Positions 1 to 11,352 of a DNA stretch of 64,000 nt are shown in pieces. Position 1 is the first letter of the stretch, and each line of letters opens with the position of its first letter. The DNA comes from Rhabdornis inornatus. Its lineage: Eukaryota > Chordata > Aves > Passeriformes > Rhabdornithidae. The stretch spans positions 944,561 through 1,008,560 of the forward strand of contig VWZS01004810.1 in NCBI GenBank assembly GCA_013397075.1, written 5' to 3'. The notes below the pieces were generated by a model, which worked only from the letters and a program-made list of their open reading frames with translations, made no database searches and was not told the DNA's origin. The position numbers and the translations under genes are program-made.

Positions 1-80
1 GACTATATTTATATAATATTTCTATATTAAGATATTAATTTATATTAGTGTATTAATGTATAATATTTATTTATATTGAT
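1..80. repeat. AT-rich low-complexity sequence
   Basis: The first 80 bases are almost pure A/T, with repeated TATATTTATATAATATT-like words. No gene or transposon signature is visible. Confidence 0.7.
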
Positions 81-84
81 GCTT

Positions 85-640
85 ATTAATCTATAGTGAG
101 CACAAGGCCAGCCTGGAACCCCTGGGATGGATCAGCTCCGTGGTGCTAACGCAGCCATTCCCCCTGTGTGTGCTGTAATTGTATTTCCAGCTCTGGGGTC
201 CATCTGGCAGCGCTGAGCTGAGCACGGGGCCCTGGCAGAAGGGGCCATCTGTCCCCTCCTGTCCCCAGTGCCACCAGCGGGCTGGCAGGGGGCTGAGCCC
301 GGCCGGGCTGCGGCAGAAGGCAGCGCTCGCTGGGCACTCCCCGGCTCTTCCCAAACTCTTCCTGGGCGCTGAGGCACGGCCGGAGAAGGCAGGACATCCT
401 CTGAGCATTCCTGCACACAGCAGGGAGGAGCGGCCGCTGCAGCAGGGATGGAGCAAAGACACCTTCTCTTTATGCAGGAATAGCCATTCTTTATTCTACA
501 CAGATCACATTGCTAGGCTTTGCCAAAAGCATTGCGTTTATTCTAACTGCTTAGTAACTTGTTGCTGCTCTGCTCATTGGTTACTAGCTACCAGCAGCTA
601 CCAGTGCTTTGCCAAGGACTTTTTTCTTTAAAAATGTTTA
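85..640 (-). mobile_element. GC-rich segment, possible antisense LTR (unassigned)
   Basis: Between about 178 and 440 the sequence is GC-rich with about 14 CpGs, unlike its AT-rich flanks. Read on the minus strand, an AATAAAG polyadenylation-like signal (about 490-500) is followed by a GC-rich stretch, an order compatible with the R-U5 part of a retroviral LTR. I do not recognise the family and could not define TG...CA ends or a target-site duplication. Frames of up to 150 codons cross it on both strands in overlapping registers, so they are probably by-products of GC content. It could instead be a small CpG island. Confidence 0.25.
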
Positions 641-1070
641 CATTTTTCTTTCATGGGTACAGAATTATTTACACGGATACAAACTCCTTTCTCACAGAAT
701 CAGAAGGCTGGCAGGCTGATTCTCACAGCCACTTGTTAAGCCAGCCCTTAGCCCTACTTAGCCAAAGTAGTAGGCCTGAACCAGGATTTTACAAGGCCTT
801 TATTTTGTAAGGTTTTACCTATATGCAACAAGCAGCCTTCTGATTTTTTTTTTTTCATTTATTTTTTTTTCTCTCCTATGATGACTCCGAGTATTGTGTC
901 CCTGGTAATACCAGCAAGAAGAGCAGCTTGTGGCAAGGGAAAAACTGGAGAATAATCCAGAAGAATTTAAGTGCAGTCAAGGTTAAAACATAAAATATCT
1001 GCTGCATCTAGTAGCGCTTCTGCTTCAAGATTAGCAAGAAAAGGTTGACCACGGGCAGGACATAGAACTC
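641..1070. other. Unannotated stretch, no gene seen
   Basis: AT-rich sequence with T-homopolymers near 845-870. Nothing else was recognised. Confidence 0.6.
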
Positions 1071-1151
1071 ATGGAAGTTCATCCATGATCATCCAGTCCA
1101 TCTCCCCTGCCATGAGCAGGAACACCTTCCACCAGAACAGATTGCTCTTTG
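1071..1151 (-). mobile_element. CR1 LINE 3'-end fragment
   Basis: The words GATCATCCAGTCCA, CCCCTGCCATGAGCAGG and ACACCTTCCACCAGA, in this order, are the antisense of the avian CR1 3' end. The element's 3' side is to the left. It is short and divergent, so an old, 5'-truncated copy with no coding capacity. Confidence 0.75.
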
Positions 1152-2870
1152 GACATCAAAATCCATTCCTTCTTCTGCTACAGGTTCAAAGCACAGCCTT
1201 GAAGAAGAATTTTAACCAAACCAGGACTTGGTTTCCTTATCTGAAGAATATAAATTAAAACACTGTTCTTCCTGACACAGTTCTCAGCAAGTACAATTCA
1301 TTAACTTTCCTGAAGTGCTTTTAAATCTCCTGTTTCAGGCACTACACAGGTATTCAAAACAGTTCACAGAGCTAGCTGAAACCACTTAAAATGAAATTAA
1401 AATGCTGTAATTCCAGATTAGGATAATTCATGCTCAGAAAAGTTCTGATGACAAGTTTATGAATTTTTCTGTGTTTGTGGGGGCTGCAGGAGTCTTAGGA
1501 GATATAAAAAAGCAATTTCTTTGACAATCATTCTGAGATCGAAAATTCAACAGCACTTTTGGAATTTAAAATTTCATCTCGATGAAAAGCTTAGAAAGGA
1601 TGGAGGAAGAAGTGGAAAACTGGTGAAAAAAAGAAGTGAGTCATACACAACCACTTTCTCTGTCATGAAAGCTGCTGATACCGAAATTGAGACCCAAAAA
1701 ATTTCAGTGACAAGGCCTGCCCAGGCAAAAGAGATGAAGAGCTGCTTCTGCCGTGGGATGCAGGTGGGAATGACCTGTTCTCCATCCCTGAAGGTGCCAG
1801 AAGACATCTCAGCCAAAAGTGATCTGAGCCCTCTGGTTAATATCGAAGGGATAGGCAGGCTGTCCTTTTAAAATGTGAACATGTCTGCCTGGCACTGTCT
1901 GTTCTCCCTGTGTTCAATAATGTAAATAAAGAATTTAAGAGGCCCATTACTTTCATCTGCAGTTCTGAGAGAATTGCTCACACTCTCCCTTGGCTGTTCT
2001 GTTTGTGCATAATGACAATGCTAATAAAAACCCTCAGAAGAACAACAACCCCAGCCAAAAAAAAGATAATAATAGTAAGAGCAGTAAAAAATAAAAGTTT
2101 TGCTTTTATAGATGTTTCCTTCATTTGAAATTATATTAAAAAAAATATCTTGTGAAGACTTTTCTGGCATCATATTCTTACTGGGGCATGTGGGACTTTA
2201 ATGAGGGGCAGGATTTGCCTTTTCGGAGTCAGGGATGCAGGGATCAATCTCCCAGCACTGACAACACCCATGGGCCAGCCAGGGCAGGCTGTGGTTTTTG
2301 TTTTTCTTTTCTTTCTTTCACACTAATTTCAATCTGGCTTTCAAATTTTGCGAGGGGTTTTTAAAATTATCTTTCCCTTTCGCTGTTTGGATTCTGTTCT
2401 CACCTTTCATGCTGGTTCCATTGTCACCTCATCCAGCTTCCACCTGCTGGTCACAACTCTTTGATTTTGGCCTTGAGCTGGTCACTTGAAACAGAAATGT
2501 GTTTCCTCACTGAGCACTTCTTCCCCCAAACAGCCTGTGAAGGGCTGAGCCTGATGCTCCTGAGCTCCTTGGGATACAGCCCTGAAGCATCAGGTGACCT
2601 CAGTCAGATGGGGCCTCCTTATTTCACACCCAGACAGAGCAGGACAAACTCAGGCTCTGCTGAATCTTGGTTTAAGTTGAAACCTTCTCTGAAGTGACAT
2701 TTTTTTTGCTAGTGTTGTTTCAGAAACAGAACCTACTATGGGAAAATTGGGAGAATTTAACCATATCAAACCAGCTCTTTCAGTGTTTTCACTGTCACAT
2801 TTATGTTAGAGTTTTTTAAATCTTGCCATTTTGAATTGCATTATTATTATATTATAAATAGTATATCCTG
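1152..2870. other. Unannotated stretch, no gene seen
   Basis: Moderate to AT-rich sequence. The longest frame (1,521-1,871 plus, 116 codons) overlaps an equally open minus frame and shows no recognisable domain, so it is treated as chance. A-rich runs lie around 2,040-2,145. Confidence 0.6.
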
Positions 2871-2877
2871 TACATAC

Positions 2878-2930
2878 TTCTTGTTCTTCTTCTTCCTCTT
2901 CTTCTTCCTCCTCCTTCTTTGTCTCCTTTT
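2878..2930. repeat. TTC/CTT-rich polypyrimidine tract
   Basis: Imperfect (TTC)n/(TCC)n run that is nearly all pyrimidine on the plus strand. On the minus strand it reads as a run of Arg/Lys codons, which explains the basic frame there. Confidence 0.9.
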
Positions 2931-2980
2931 ACAGTTTTTGCTGATTGAAGAACAGAAACAAAGCTTTTTGTGAAAATAAT

Positions 2981-3030
2981 CCATCCATCCATCCATCCAT
3001 CCATCCATCCATCCATCCATCCATCCATCC
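2981..3030. repeat. (CCAT)n microsatellite
   Basis: About 12.5 perfect copies of CCAT. The minus strand encodes a meaningless MDGW-type repeat. Confidence 0.97.
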
Positions 3031-5879
3031 AACTTCAGGTATGTTCTTTACGTTTGTGGGGGGTTTTCTTTGGGCTTTTTAATGCCTTAGCTCCACAGAG
3101 AATTTTCAAACACTTGCTATTTTCATGCAATTTGGCATTGTGTTGAACTTTAAAATGTAGATGTTCTTGGCAAAGCTGAGTTGTTCCAATGCACCACCAG
3201 TGACCTGAAACACTTTCTTGCCACCCTGAGAGAACAAAATCTCTGCTCCCCCAAATGGTATTTCCTCAGCTCAACACCATTTTCTTGATTGTACCCAGAA
3301 AGCTTTACTTTTCCACTACTGAAACACCACGTTTTCAAAGCAGTTGTTTTAAGGTCAAGTTTGTTCTGTTCCATTTTTCCTGTGTAAATTGAACCAGACT
3401 CGTTGCTCCTCGCACTGTTCACTCCCTGTTTACTCACCTCATCACCTTGGTCCCTCTTCCCTGGGACAACCTCCTTTTCCAGGGAAGGAACTTACATGTA
3501 TTTTATTGTGCATTTTTGTGAGTCAGTCTTTGCTTTGATTGAATTCAGCCAGCTAGAGAACAACAAGCAAACTGTGGCTGGAGCAGGCATAGGGGCAGGA
3601 GAGGGCTGCTCCATTCCAGCAGAGCCAGAGCCAAACAGGGGCCTCCACCCACTGTGCATAACCTCCAGCGGGATTATTGGAGGTTTAAGAGAGCAGGTTT
3701 AGTCTACAATTGGAACAAACCCTGTATTCCCCCATTGTTCCATTAAAACAAAAAGATAATTCTTTCAAAACAAAAGCGTGCCTGAGTAATGCTTCAATTT
3801 CCATCCCATTTTCAGCAGAAGAAAATACAAACATGGAGTTTTGCTTTTCATTTTGTTAAAGTGGGATTTTTTCCTTTGGCTGTGGTAGAAATGTTCATTT
3901 TGATGATATTGTTGAAGTCACACTCTTTAAACACATGGCTTATGTTGAAACAATGAACAAATATTATTTGATGCTTTGTGCTATGTTCGCTTTTCATTAT
4001 AATGGTTCCACAGTGTTGGAGTTGAAGATGTTCATAAAAATCAAACATCATGATGCTTCCTGATAATATTTTGACAATTTTGATCTGGGGGTAATTTTGC
4101 ATTTGCATTTTGATATATAACAAAAACAACTGTTACAGTTTCAGGAAATCAGCTCTGCCTGCTCTACTCCAAGGGATGGAGTATTTCCCAGTGATGATGT
4201 TTGGACAGTGACTGTGAGGAGAAACCCTTCTTCAACTGATTAGGCAAAAGAGGAGTACTTTTTCCTATAATTAAAGAGGGTTGGCAGTTTAAATTTATGA
4301 TGATGAAGAACTAGAGATTAATACAAATAAAACCACTTTAGAAATCCAATAAAAATTTATTTAGCGAAAAGAAGAGATTTAAGGGGGAGGGAAACCAGAT
4401 TTTTATTCCAATCAGTTCTTTCTCTGTTTAAATTGGAATGAATACTAGAGGAAGAGCCCCCCACACCCATCACTCAGCATTCCTAAAAACACTGATTTAA
4501 GAAAACAACTCTGTCTTGTTTCTTAAATTAAGGTATTGGAACCTGTCTCTCTTGCTCATCTCTTCTTCTCCAGGCCAGGATTAAGTTTTGATTTGTAATA
4601 AAATTTGACACAAATCTGACATTATTTTGACCAGGCGTTGTATTCAGGAGATTAAAATGAGCAGCTGAAAATGGCACTGACATCCCTGGCCTCGTCTCCT
4701 CCCCATTGCTTCTCTGGCTGCTCCCCTCTGTCTCCTGCAGCCCTGAGACCTGTGTGCTTGTCACTGCTTTCTGACCAGGTTCTCTGAGTGTCCTTGGTCC
4801 CTTCCCTTTTCCTGAGCCCCTCTGGTCACCTCAAGGAGAAGGGATTTTCACCCACTCCCTCCCAGTGTCCCCACGTCCCGGCAGCACCACGCGGGTGCCA
4901 TCCCTGTCCCTTCCATTTCCTCACAAACTGAATCCATCACCATCACATGAATAAATCCCCATGAGAATAAAAGTTCTCGGAGGTAATTGAATCACACAAG
5001 AGTGATGGGGCTTGCTTTTTTTTTTCTTTTTTTCCCTTCCCTTGACTCATTCCCAGCCGAGGTTCAATCAGCATTCATTACTCCCACCTCCCTCTATCTG
5101 AAAGCAGCAGAGGAACCGGGGGAAGAAGAACTCTTCGTCTCCTGATTAAATCTTCCAAACATGATGGCCTATCAAGCTCAATAATTTGGGAGCCAGGAAA
5201 CACAAGATTTTAATTCAACTCAGATAAAAAGGCACGACCCATGGAACCAGCTGAGAAGAACACAGCAGCAGAATTGTGTCAAGCTTATGGTGTGTTAAAG
5301 TTTTCTTTGCAAAGAACAGTTTGATTAAAAAAGCGTTTAAAAATATTTTCAAACCTAGAGGCACTGACAGTGTTGAAACAATTTGCAATCAAAAGAAAAT
5401 ATTTTGATTTGACATTTTTGCCCTCTTATTTGATTTAATTTCACATTAAGGAAAATATTAGGGGAAAAAAACATGGAAATTGAATTAAATAATAGCAATA
5501 TTCCACACATACATGTCACTTGATTAAACATTTAGATTGCAGTGTTCTGACATTCTCAAAACGAAACATTTTTGACATTATGAAATGGAATTTTTCAATA
5601 AGCTTGTTTTGATCTTTCTAGATCAAAAATATCTCGGAATCCTCTTTCAAAACAGCATTTTGGGGATTCTCTGCTCGGGCTGGTTGGGGGGAAGGAGATG
5701 AGTTCTCTGCGAAGGATGCAGGGAGCAGAGGCACAGCCCATGCCCGTGGCTCTGAGGTGGCACCTGGGCTTGTCCCAGCCGCTGTGTCCCCGCTGACCCC
5801 GATCCATCCTCCCCGGGGCACGGCAGGGCTCAGGTGCGCTCCCCGGGACGGACTCACCTGTGCCCCGCAGCGCACGGGG
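3031..5879. other. Unannotated stretch, no gene seen
   Basis: Mostly AT-rich unique-looking sequence with no frame over 99 codons and no recognised transposon. 4,920-5,260 is repeat-free and well balanced and could be conserved non-coding DNA. 5,300-5,600 is strongly AT-rich. Confidence 0.6.
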
Positions 5880-6059
5880 ACGCTGTGTGGATGCCGGAGC
5901 ATCCCGGGGATGTTGTGTGGATGCCGGAGCATCCCGGGGATGTTGTGAGGATGCCGGAGCATCCCGGGGATGTTGTGTGGATGCCGGGGCACCCCGAGGA
6001 TGTTGTGTGGATGCCGGAGCATCCCTGGGATGTTGTGCGGCTGCCGGAGCATCCCGGGC
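5880..6059. repeat. 30-bp minisatellite, six units
   Basis: Six consecutive 30-bp units start at 5,880, 5,910, 5,940, 5,970, 6,000 and 6,030. Each reads ATGTTGTGTGGATGCC followed by GGAGCATCCCGGGG, with a few substitutions per unit. The period is a multiple of three and most units lack stops, so frames stay open on both strands, with peptide periods such as VVWMPEHPGD (plus) and GMLRHPHNIP (minus). This accounts for the cluster of 73-195 codon frames here. None looks like a gene. Confidence 0.95.
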
Positions 6060-6325
6060 TCGCAGAGCTTTTCCCCACTAGAGGGAAGTGCATTCCCACG
6101 CTCAGGGGTGAGCGGCCAGGAGAGCACATGCCATGGCTCTGTGCACCCTGTCCCCAAGCCAGCACCCCGCTGGACCTGCCGGGAGCTGCTGGAGCTGCTG
6201 CCCATCCCAATATGTCTGCCTGGCAGCTGAAGTGGAACAGGAATTCCTGAGTGCCTCTATGCACACTCCAATCCATTCCTGTCACTCCTACACCAGCCCC
6301 ACTGTGGACAGATGTTTTTTCCAGT
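6060..6325. other. Unannotated sequence between the minisatellite and a CR1 cluster
   Basis: Moderately GC-rich unique sequence. No gene or repeat was recognised. Confidence 0.5.
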
Positions 6326-6408
6326 CCTGGCACAGCTGCCCAGGCCAGTGGTGGAGTCACCATCCCTGAGGGATTTAAAAGATCTGTGCATGTGCTGGGG
6401 ACACGGTT
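6326..6408 (+). mobile_element. CR1 LINE fragment, left part of an interrupted copy
   Basis: Contains GCCCAGGCCAGTGGTGGAGT, then CACCATCCCTGAGGGATTTA and GGGGACACGGTT, which is the order found in the CR1 3' region. It stops where a second CR1 begins, and the missing continuation is found at 6,691-6,778. Confidence 0.8.
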
Positions 6409-6690
6409 CTTCCGAACAACTTGTGATAGTACAAGAGAAGTGGCCTAAAGTTACACTACAAGGGGTTCAGGTTGAATATTGACAAAAATTTCTTCACTGA
6501 AAGAGTGGTTAAGCATTGGAAGGGGCTGTCCAGGGAAGGGGTGGAATCACCATCCCTGGAAGTGTTCAGAAAAGGAGTAGATGGGGCACTTCATGATAAG
6601 GTTTAGTGGGCATGGCAGTATTCGGTTGAAGATTGGACTTGAGGACCTTGGAGGTCTTTTCCAACATTAATGATCCTGTGATTCTGTAGT
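6409..6690 (+). mobile_element. CR1 LINE 3' fragment, probably inserted in another CR1
   Basis: About 280 bp of CR1 3' region: ACAACTTGTGATAGTACAAG, GGTTCAGGTTGAATATTGAC, AATTTCTTCACTGAAAGAGT, GGAATCACCATCCCTGGAAG, GGTTTAGTGGGCATGG, GAGGTCTTTTCCAAC, and a 3' end GATCCTGTGATTCTGTA with the CR1 octamers. It is more complete than the flanking halves at 6,326 and 6,691. There is no coding remnant. Confidence 0.85.
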
Positions 6691-6778
6691 TTAATCACTG
6701 ACTTGGCAGTGCTGGGTTGATGGTTAGACTCAAAGATCTGAAAGGTCTTTTACAACCTAAACAGTTCGATGATTCCGT
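6691..6778 (+). mobile_element. CR1 LINE 3' end, right part of an interrupted copy
   Basis: The sequence TTGGCAGTGCTGGGTTGATG, then AAAGGTCTTTTACAACCTAA and GATGATTCCGTG, is a CR1 3' terminus. It takes up where the copy ending at 6,408 stops, so the two are read as one older element split by the CR1 at 6,409-6,690. Confidence 0.8.
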
Positions 6779-9700
6779 GTCCCCTTAGTGGATGAAAACC
6801 TGAGCCAGACTGGAGCTCTGCAGGGAAAGAAAGGGTTGAGCTGCTGGCTGACTCCAAGGACATCTATACAGCTGTGCTTGAGCTGGTGCACTGAGGATCA
6901 GGCCCTGAGCCATTTCAGTGCTGTCTGCACTTGGAAAATGACTCAGTGCACAGCTGTGATCCGTGCAGATGGGCTGGAACCCACACATCCCAGGCAGTGC
7001 AGCAAAGTGCAGGCAGTGACAGTGTGGGGATCAGAGCAATCCAACCCAGGCTGCATGGAATGATGGAGATGTGCCCAAATCAACGCTGGGCTGGCTGTTT
7101 GTTCAGCCAGAAAGGCTCACAGATGTTCTCCTGAGCAGAATGGCTTTTAAAACAAAGCCTCTACGTGTTAATGCAGATGTAAGAAAAGATGTGTCTTCAT
7201 GAACACACAAGCGGGGCAAACACATCTGTGAGATGCAGATTTAAGAGAGCTGCACAAACCCATGGATATAAACTACCTAATTACCTGGATAAAACCAGGA
7301 ATGCTGACATGGAAATACCCACAGAAACCCAGGCAGCACTCCTGGGTCTTTGGTGGATGTGCTGTATGGATGCACAAGCTGTTTTCTGCAGGAGTGCACA
7401 ACATACCCTCGTCCACGCAACTGAGCTCCAGAAGGGAGCAACCCTTGGAACAGGAACAGGCAAAGCCAGTCAGATGTACCTTCATGAGTCCCAGCCTGAG
7501 ACTTTGGGTCTGAAGAACCAACGAGCAAAGCAGGAGAGAGAGAACACAGCTGGAGAGGAGAGGATGAGGGATCATGGTAAAGAAACCTTCCAGTGGTCTG
7601 AGGAACCCTGTTCCCCCAGGATCTCAACAGCAAGCGGACATCAGTGTCTCTCCTGGTGGCTCTGGATCTGGGGGACGTGGTGAAGTGTGTCCCTCACACC
7701 TTGAGAGGGGAAATCACTCTGTCCTTGCTCCCCAGGAGTCTGTCTCCACATGGCTTCATTTCCTGAGAAGGTCAGTGGTGCTCATGGATATATTGCACAG
7801 AGAATGACTCCAGCAGTCTCAAGCATGGAGTAGAACACCTTGCTCCTCAACTTTCAGATTAAAACAAACTTTTGGGCAAGAGTGGGCATCAAAATTAAGC
7901 CATTGGTTCCTCCTACTCTTCCCGAGCATACGAACTTTTGTGGGCTTTAACACTTCAGTAGTTTGTTGTTTTTTTTTTATTGCTGCCTGAAGAGCTGTCA
8001 TCATTCCTGGGGAAAAACCATTTCTACTTCTGTTTTGGCATTTTGCTGCAGAAGCTGACAAAATGTATAATTTTCTCCTGGTCCACTCCAATGGCTCTCA
8101 AGAGCAAAGTCTTCAGCCAATTTAAATTTGTGATACCCTGTGGAAGGCAATAGAGATTTAATGGAACTACTTTGTGTTAAAGCATCTGGCCCCAAATTCT
8201 CCAGGGAAGCAGAGTATCATGTACCAGATCAAAGGGCGAGGTTGATGTGTGCTGCAAACAGGGAATGAGCAAATTTGTTAAGATGGAAAATTATTTTGCC
8301 ACCTGCTTTCTCACCTTGAGCGTGGCCTAAAACGAGGTCATGGCAGGGTTCCTAAATGGAGATATATTACAATAATTAACAAGAATATTATTACTCTAGT
8401 AGTAGTTTTTGTTTTACAGTTTCTTGCTTATTCTTGACTTGTTTCATTCTTTTGCTGCTGAAAGAAAGAAGCAGCAGACTATTACGAGATGAGACAGTCT
8501 GATGTCATGTTTTAAATGTATTTGACAGTTGGAAATATGGAAAACCCATAAAGGAAGCCTGTCTGGACATAGTAAATTTCCAGGGTAATTTTTCCCTGAT
8601 CTGGATGCAATGCTGAAAACCCAGCTCAGATTGAGGCTGTTCCTCCAACAAGAACATCTTGAGTTTTGGTCTTGTCTCAGATATCAAGTTGTCTCTCTCT
8701 GCTGTATCATTGACGTGGGATCACTGCACAAATCCAGAAGTGGAAGATGTTTTTATCATTGTGTTAATCCCACACAATAAAAAATAAGAGCAGACACCAT
8801 CTGGGACTTAAGGAGTTGTGCTGCTTTGGGCCTGGAATTTTTCAATTCAGGAACAGGTTCTAAAAGATAACTGAGTGTTTTCTTTGAGTACATGTTTCAA
8901 AGATAAAAAGAAGAGTGTTCAACCCTACACATGGGCAACAAAACCTAGGCATGAATTAAAATGTCAAACTGAGTTTTAAAAGGTCCAAAGTAAAATAGAG
9001 AATTCATCCTGGAGTATTTAAAGTGACTCATGGACACTGTGAGCAGCAGGTCTGGAGCAAAAGAGATCCCATTTTGATGTTACCAAGTGTTCTGCAATTT
9101 TATGGTCCAAACCCCCCTTTGGACACCTGAAACATGGCTCATCTCCTCCATCAGAGCAGCAGAACAGTTTATGTTGGCCCTGGGGGGATTTTGTTCCCAT
9201 CAAGTTTCTTCTTCTCTGTTTTTTCCCCCATTCTGGGAGCAGTTGCCAGGTCTCTACTCTCATTCTGTAACTGGAAGCCCTGAGCAGCAGCCTGAGGAGC
9301 AGCCACTTTATTTCATTTGCTGTCCAGCTGCTCTCCTTGTCCTGGTGGGCAGCACAGCCAGAACTGCTGCTGTCTCCACATGGCCTCTGTCAGAGTGATC
9401 AGTACACAGAGAATCCATCTAGGAGCAGTCAGGACAGATCCCCAGATGCTGTATTTGGGAAAACACACCTTTACAAAGGAATGTGTGCTAGACCTGCACT
9501 GGGGTACGGGGCTGATATATAAATGTACACAGTCATCTGCCTGCTCCTCAAAAGTCTACTTTCCATGGTTACCTATGGAAAAAAGAATATAAAGCTGTTC
9601 CACAGGAGAGAAAAAATATATATTTTATTGCTCTGACAAGCTCTGTATTGAAGACAACGGGATAAGTACTGGAAATGGCAGAACCAAGTCCTGTGCAGGG

Positions 9701-9957
9701 TTTACAGGCCACCAGCTGAGGCTGTGGCAGAGCACAAGGTATTCTTTCCAAAAACACAGGGAAGCTGCCTTTTCATTAGCTTTGGGGGGTAAAGTTCTCA
9801 GGCTGCTGCTACTGGTCAGAAGATTGATCCTGGTTGGCTTCCACCCAGTGAAAACCTTTTATTGTATCTGTGCTATTACCAGAAACAAAATCAGTAAAAA
9901 GCATTTTAGGATGTATTTCTTTTTTTCTGATCTGAGCGTCTTGGGGTTTAATTCTTA
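6779..9957. other. Unannotated stretch, no gene seen
   Basis: Unique-looking sequence. The longest frame (7,189-7,683 plus, 164 codons) overlaps three open minus frames and has no recognisable domain, so it is not supported as a gene. A T9 run lies near 7,970. Confidence 0.6.
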
Positions 9958-9996
9958 ACTGCTGTGTGAGCCTTGGCATGGTCAAGTCAGCTATAC
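9958..9996 (+). repeat. MIR-like SINE core scrap
   Basis: GCTGTGTGAGCCTTGGCATG, then GTCAAGTCA, resembles the conserved MIR core (TGTGTGACCTTGGGCAAGTC). It is only about 35 bp, so chance resemblance cannot be excluded. Confidence 0.4.
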
Positions 9997-10737
9997 AAAA
10001 GAAAAGATTTCATGTGGTAAAAAAAATAATGTGGTGGTTCACATGAGGGCATGCAAAATTGAAAAATATTTGGACCACTTAGTTCACTGTTTATTTAACT
10101 TCCATGTATATTTTTAAAAATTCTTCCAACCATCTCTGTGAATCTTATTCTATCTCCCTAATGTGGAAGATCAGTCTGAAGGGCAAAAAGGGCACAATGT
10201 GGTCCAGGCTCAACTACAGTGTGAAGTTTGCAAGCTGGGACCATGCAGGTACAAAGGCTTTGGATGTGTGAGGAACTCAGCTGCTCCTATGGGGTACTCG
10301 AGGCTTTTTTGAACTTTTAGTCCCTAATAATTTGCCAAAATGGATGGACAATAACAGCAGAACAGCTTTTCTTCCTAATGTTCATCATTTTTTTCTTACC
10401 ATATCCTTCAGAAATGCTGTTAGAATTAGCTTTGTTACTGGTATTTCAGGAAAATACATCTGATTCCAGGAGGATTCAGAATTATTGGAAAACATTGAAA
10501 TGAAGAATGAAATGTTATTTTAATGAAAAAGAAAACTCTTGAGTAGAAGTTAGAGTCTTATTTTATTTTTTCATTAATCTGAACCAATATTCTTCCAGTC
10601 TTAAATCTCAACCAACATCTTTATCCTAACCAGGAAACCTGTCCCAGTAGATCCTCACTTTAGCAATGCTTCTTACCCAAAGTCTGCCTGAAGTGGAGGA
10701 AAAGTGAGTGCATCTGTTTGGGTTTCTTTTATCCCAG
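9997..10737. other. Unannotated stretch, no gene seen
   Basis: AT-rich unique sequence. No frame or repeat was recognised. Confidence 0.6.
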
Positions 10738-10805
10738 TCCTTTTTGTTTTGTCCTTTTTGTTTTGTTCTTTTTGTTTTGTTCCTTTTGTTTTGTTCCTTT
10801 TGTTT
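10738..10805. repeat. 14-bp minisatellite, about five units
   Basis: Tandem CCTTTTTGTTTTGT units with T/C variation at the first two positions. On the minus strand it gives a Lys/Thr/Gln-rich pseudo-peptide. Confidence 0.95.
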
Positions 10806-11218
10806 GCACAGGCTAATGACAAATTAAAGGGATAAACCAAAGGCCTTGCTGGAACAGCTGTAAACTCCAAGCAGGAAGTCATTCAAAGCCTCCAAAAGCT
10901 GGCTGTGCAATGCTGGAGGAGTTAATGATGAGGAACTGAATCCTCAGTTGGAGCAGACTGGCAGAGTTGGGTTGAAATCTGTGAGTTTCACTGATTTACA
11001 GCAGTTGGGAACTTGGCCTGAAGTGTCTCACTATTCTGCTTTGTTTGCATTTTGAAGTGATGTCTGCTGGTTTCTTGGTGGTTTTGTCTCCTATTGATGA
11101 TTCGTGGGATGTCAGGGGCCAAGTGGGTCTCCAGCAGGCGCAGATGGTGGAGCATGGAAAAGCACTCGCTCTGTTCCTGGGAAAAGCTTTTTCTGAGAAT
11201 TTCGGAGTAGCACCGAGG
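10806..11218. other. Unannotated stretch, no gene seen
   Basis: Unique sequence of moderate GC. A 139-codon plus frame starting at 11,045 owes its length to the adjacent hexamer repeat. Confidence 0.6.
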
Positions 11219-11352
11219 CTATTCCTATTCCTATTCCTATTCCTATTCCTATTCCTATTCCTATTCCTATTCCTATTCCTATTCCTATTCCTATTCCTAT
11301 TCCTATTCCTATTCCTATTCCTATTCCTATTCCTATTCCTATTCCTATCCCT
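11219..11352. repeat. (ATTCCT)n hexanucleotide satellite
   Basis: Twenty-one perfect ATTCCT units (11,221-11,346) plus a variant ATCCCT. Read on the plus strand it encodes alternating Leu-Phe, so the apparent hydrophobic protein across it is an artefact. The purity of the array suggests it varies in length between individuals. Confidence 0.98.

Noticed and set aside
5618..6363. Overlapping 195- and 169-codon minus frames with regular peptide repeats
   Set aside because: The peptide repeats are translations of the 30-bp minisatellite.
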